A stretch of 64,000 bases of DNA, from the NCBI RefSeq assembly GCF_002858765.1, contig NZ_PJRP01000003.1:444391-508390 (forward strand), in the 5' to 3' direction. The position numbers were made by a program, and so were the translations under genes. Source of the DNA: Cupriavidus pauculus (GTDB lineage: Bacteria; Pseudomonadota; Gammaproteobacteria; Burkholderiales; Burkholderiaceae). Below the pieces are notes generated by a model. It was given only the letters and a program-made list of their open reading frames with translations, was not told the DNA's origin and made no database searches. Below are positions 62,840 through 64,000 of this stretch, piece by piece (the stretch's first letter is position 1; each line of letters begins with the position of its first letter).

Positions 62840-63844
62840 TCAGTCCACCGTTGCGCCCGAAGCCTTCACCACCTTGGCCCACTTGGCGGTTTCGGACTTC
62901 ATGAAAGCGGCCAGTTGGGCCGGCTTTTCCGGGTTCGGCTCGGCGCCTTGCTCGGCCATCTGCTTCTTCACTTCCGGCATGGCCAGGATCTTGACCACTT
63001 CGGCGTTCAGGCGATCGACGATCGGCTGCGGCGTGCCGCCGGTAGCGTACAGGGCGAACCACGACGTGGCTTCATAGCCCGGCACACCGGCTTCGGCCAC
63101 GGTCGGCACGTCCGGCAGGGCCGGCGAGCGCTTGCCCGAGGTCACGGCGATGGCGCGCAGCTTGCCAGCCTTCACGTGCGGGTACGACGACGGCATGTTG
63201 TCGAACATCAGGCCGATCTGGTTGCCCAGCAGGTCGTTCACGGCCGGGGCGCTGCCCTTGTACGGAATGTGCTGGATATGCAGGCCCGTCATCGAATTGA
63301 ACAGCTCGCCCGACAGGTGCATCGACGAACCGCTACCCGACGAACCGTACGACAGCTTGTCCGGGTTGGCCTTCACGTAGGCGATCAGTTCCTTGATGTT
63401 GTGGACCGGTACCTTCGGGTTCACCACGACGATGTTCGGCACCATGGCCACGCGCGTGATCGGCGCGAAATCCTTGACCGGGTCGTACGGCAGCTTCGAG
63501 TACAGCGACTGGTTGATCGCGTGCGTGCCGATCGTGCCCATGAACAGCGTGTAGCCGTCGCCCGGTGCCTTGGCGGCCAGCGACGCGCCGATGTTGCCGC
63601 CCGCGCCCGGACGGTTGTCCACCACCACCGGCTGACCCAGCGCCTTGCCCAGTTGCAGGCTGACGATACGGGCCAGGATGTCGGTGGTGCCACCTGCCGA
63701 GAACGGCACGATCATCGTGATCGGCTTGGTCGGGTAGTTGCCCTGCGCCTGAGCGCCGGTCATGACGGCAAAGCCAGCGGCCATTGCCACGCCAGCGGCC
63801 AGCAGGCGTCTGCGCGCCTTCGAGGTTTGATTGGTGATGCTCAT
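62840..63844 (-). CDS. Bug (TctC-like) periplasmic solute receptor
   Basis: A 334-aa Bug receptor. The signal peptide (MSITNQTSKARRRLLAAGVA...) is cut near AQAQ34. Landmarks: KPITMIVPFSAGGTTDILAR, VVDNRPGAGGNIGASLAAKA, DGYTLFMGTIGTHAIN, HIPYKGSAPAVNDLLGNQ and ALPDVPTVAEAGVPGYE. ATG 63844 follows GGAG; the longer frame from 63970 is not needed. It is a single gene with its own terminator. The ligand is unknown, and no catabolic gene adjoins. Confidence 0.93.
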   Translation of the reverse strand: MSITNQTSKARRRLLAAGVAMAAGFAVMTGAQAQGNYPTKPITMIVPFSAGGTTDILARIVSLQLGKALGQPVVVDNRPGAGGNIGASLAAKAPGDGYTLFMGTIGTHAINQSLYSKLPYDPVKDFAPITRVAMVPNIVVVNPKVPVHNIKELIAYVKANPDKLSYGSSGSGSSMHLSGELFNSMTGLHIQHIPYKGSAPAVNDLLGNQIGLMFDNMPSSYPHVKAGKLRAIAVTSGKRSPALPDVPTVAEAGVPGYEATSWFALYATGGTPQPIVDRLNAEVVKILAMPEVKKQMAEQGAEPNPEKPAQLAAFMKSETAKWAKVVKASGATVD

Positions 63845-64000
63845 CTTGTGCTCCAGGATATCCATGCACGTCAGCGGGCAAACCTTGTGAGCGCCACTGA
63901 CGCCAATGCTTTGAATCGCTATTCCACCCCGTGCCTCGGGGCGGGCAACTTTCTTATACGGGTGCCACACCCAGTGTAGTTCCGCCGCAGACGTACAGCA

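Noticed and set aside
1-64000. CRISPR arrays, insertion sequences, rRNA, complete tRNA genes
   Set aside because: No regularly spaced repeats, transposase genes with terminal repeats, or RNA gene signatures were seen on reading the window.

Overview
The window is GC-rich, densely coded DNA from a betaproteobacterium of the Burkholderiaceae. It most resembles Cupriavidus/Ralstonia, judged by three Bug-type (TctC-like) solute receptors with no partner genes, a GBP-type porin, the order flhDC-motAB-cheAW-R-D-B-Y-Z, a short H-NS-family protein, and several LysR regulators beside catabolic genes. The genus is an inference from gene content; no rRNA or tRNA gene is present to confirm it.

Left part (1-22.3 kb): catabolic and accessory genes. 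A LysR gene cut by the window edge diverges from an amidase, two Bug receptors and an SMP-30-type lactonase. A gallate (protocatechuate-type) meta-cleavage locus follows: an MFS transporter and gallate dioxygenase (galA) on the minus strand, a LysR regulator with two DNA-binding domains, then 4-oxalomesaconate tautomerase (galD), hydratase (ligJ) and a porin on the plus strand. The aldolase that should finish this pathway is not in the window. After an Abi-like remnant comes a less familiar oxidative cluster: VOC protein, 2-oxoglutarate/Fe(II) oxygenase, NMT1-type binding protein, FAD amino-acid dehydrogenase, PhzS-like flavin monooxygenase, Leu/Ile/Val-type binding protein, DUF3237 protein and MarR regulator.

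Middle (22.3-57 kb): motility and chemotaxis. A deletion-fused relic of an aldehyde oxidoreductase (paoA-paoC) precedes the flhB-flhA-flhF-flhG-fliA-flhE operon. An unrelated interval follows: SDR, a decayed ATP-binding protein, YceH, MaiA, an SsuA-like protein and an M20 peptidase. Next comes flhDC-motAB-cheAWRDBYZ, an unknown 250-aa protein, three chemoreceptors, a second CheW, a single-domain receiver and an EAL protein. Four sites resembling sigma-28 promoters lie upstream of fliA, the second cheW, the receiver gene and the third chemoreceptor, which fits FliA control of late genes.

Right part (57-64 kb): an H-NS-family gene with a clear sigma-70 promoter and terminator, galE, a degenerate tyrosine-recombinase-like protein, a nitronate monooxygenase behind two LacI-type palindromes exactly 50 bp apart, a PadR regulator, a 71-aa unknown protein and a third Bug receptor.

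No CRISPR array, insertion sequence, rRNA or tRNA was found. The strongest oddities are the paoA-paoC fusion, the double-HTH LysR, FlhG lacking both Walker A lysines, FlhF with a 430-residue C-terminal extension, the GTTACA array upstream of flhDC, and two apparent relics of defence genes.
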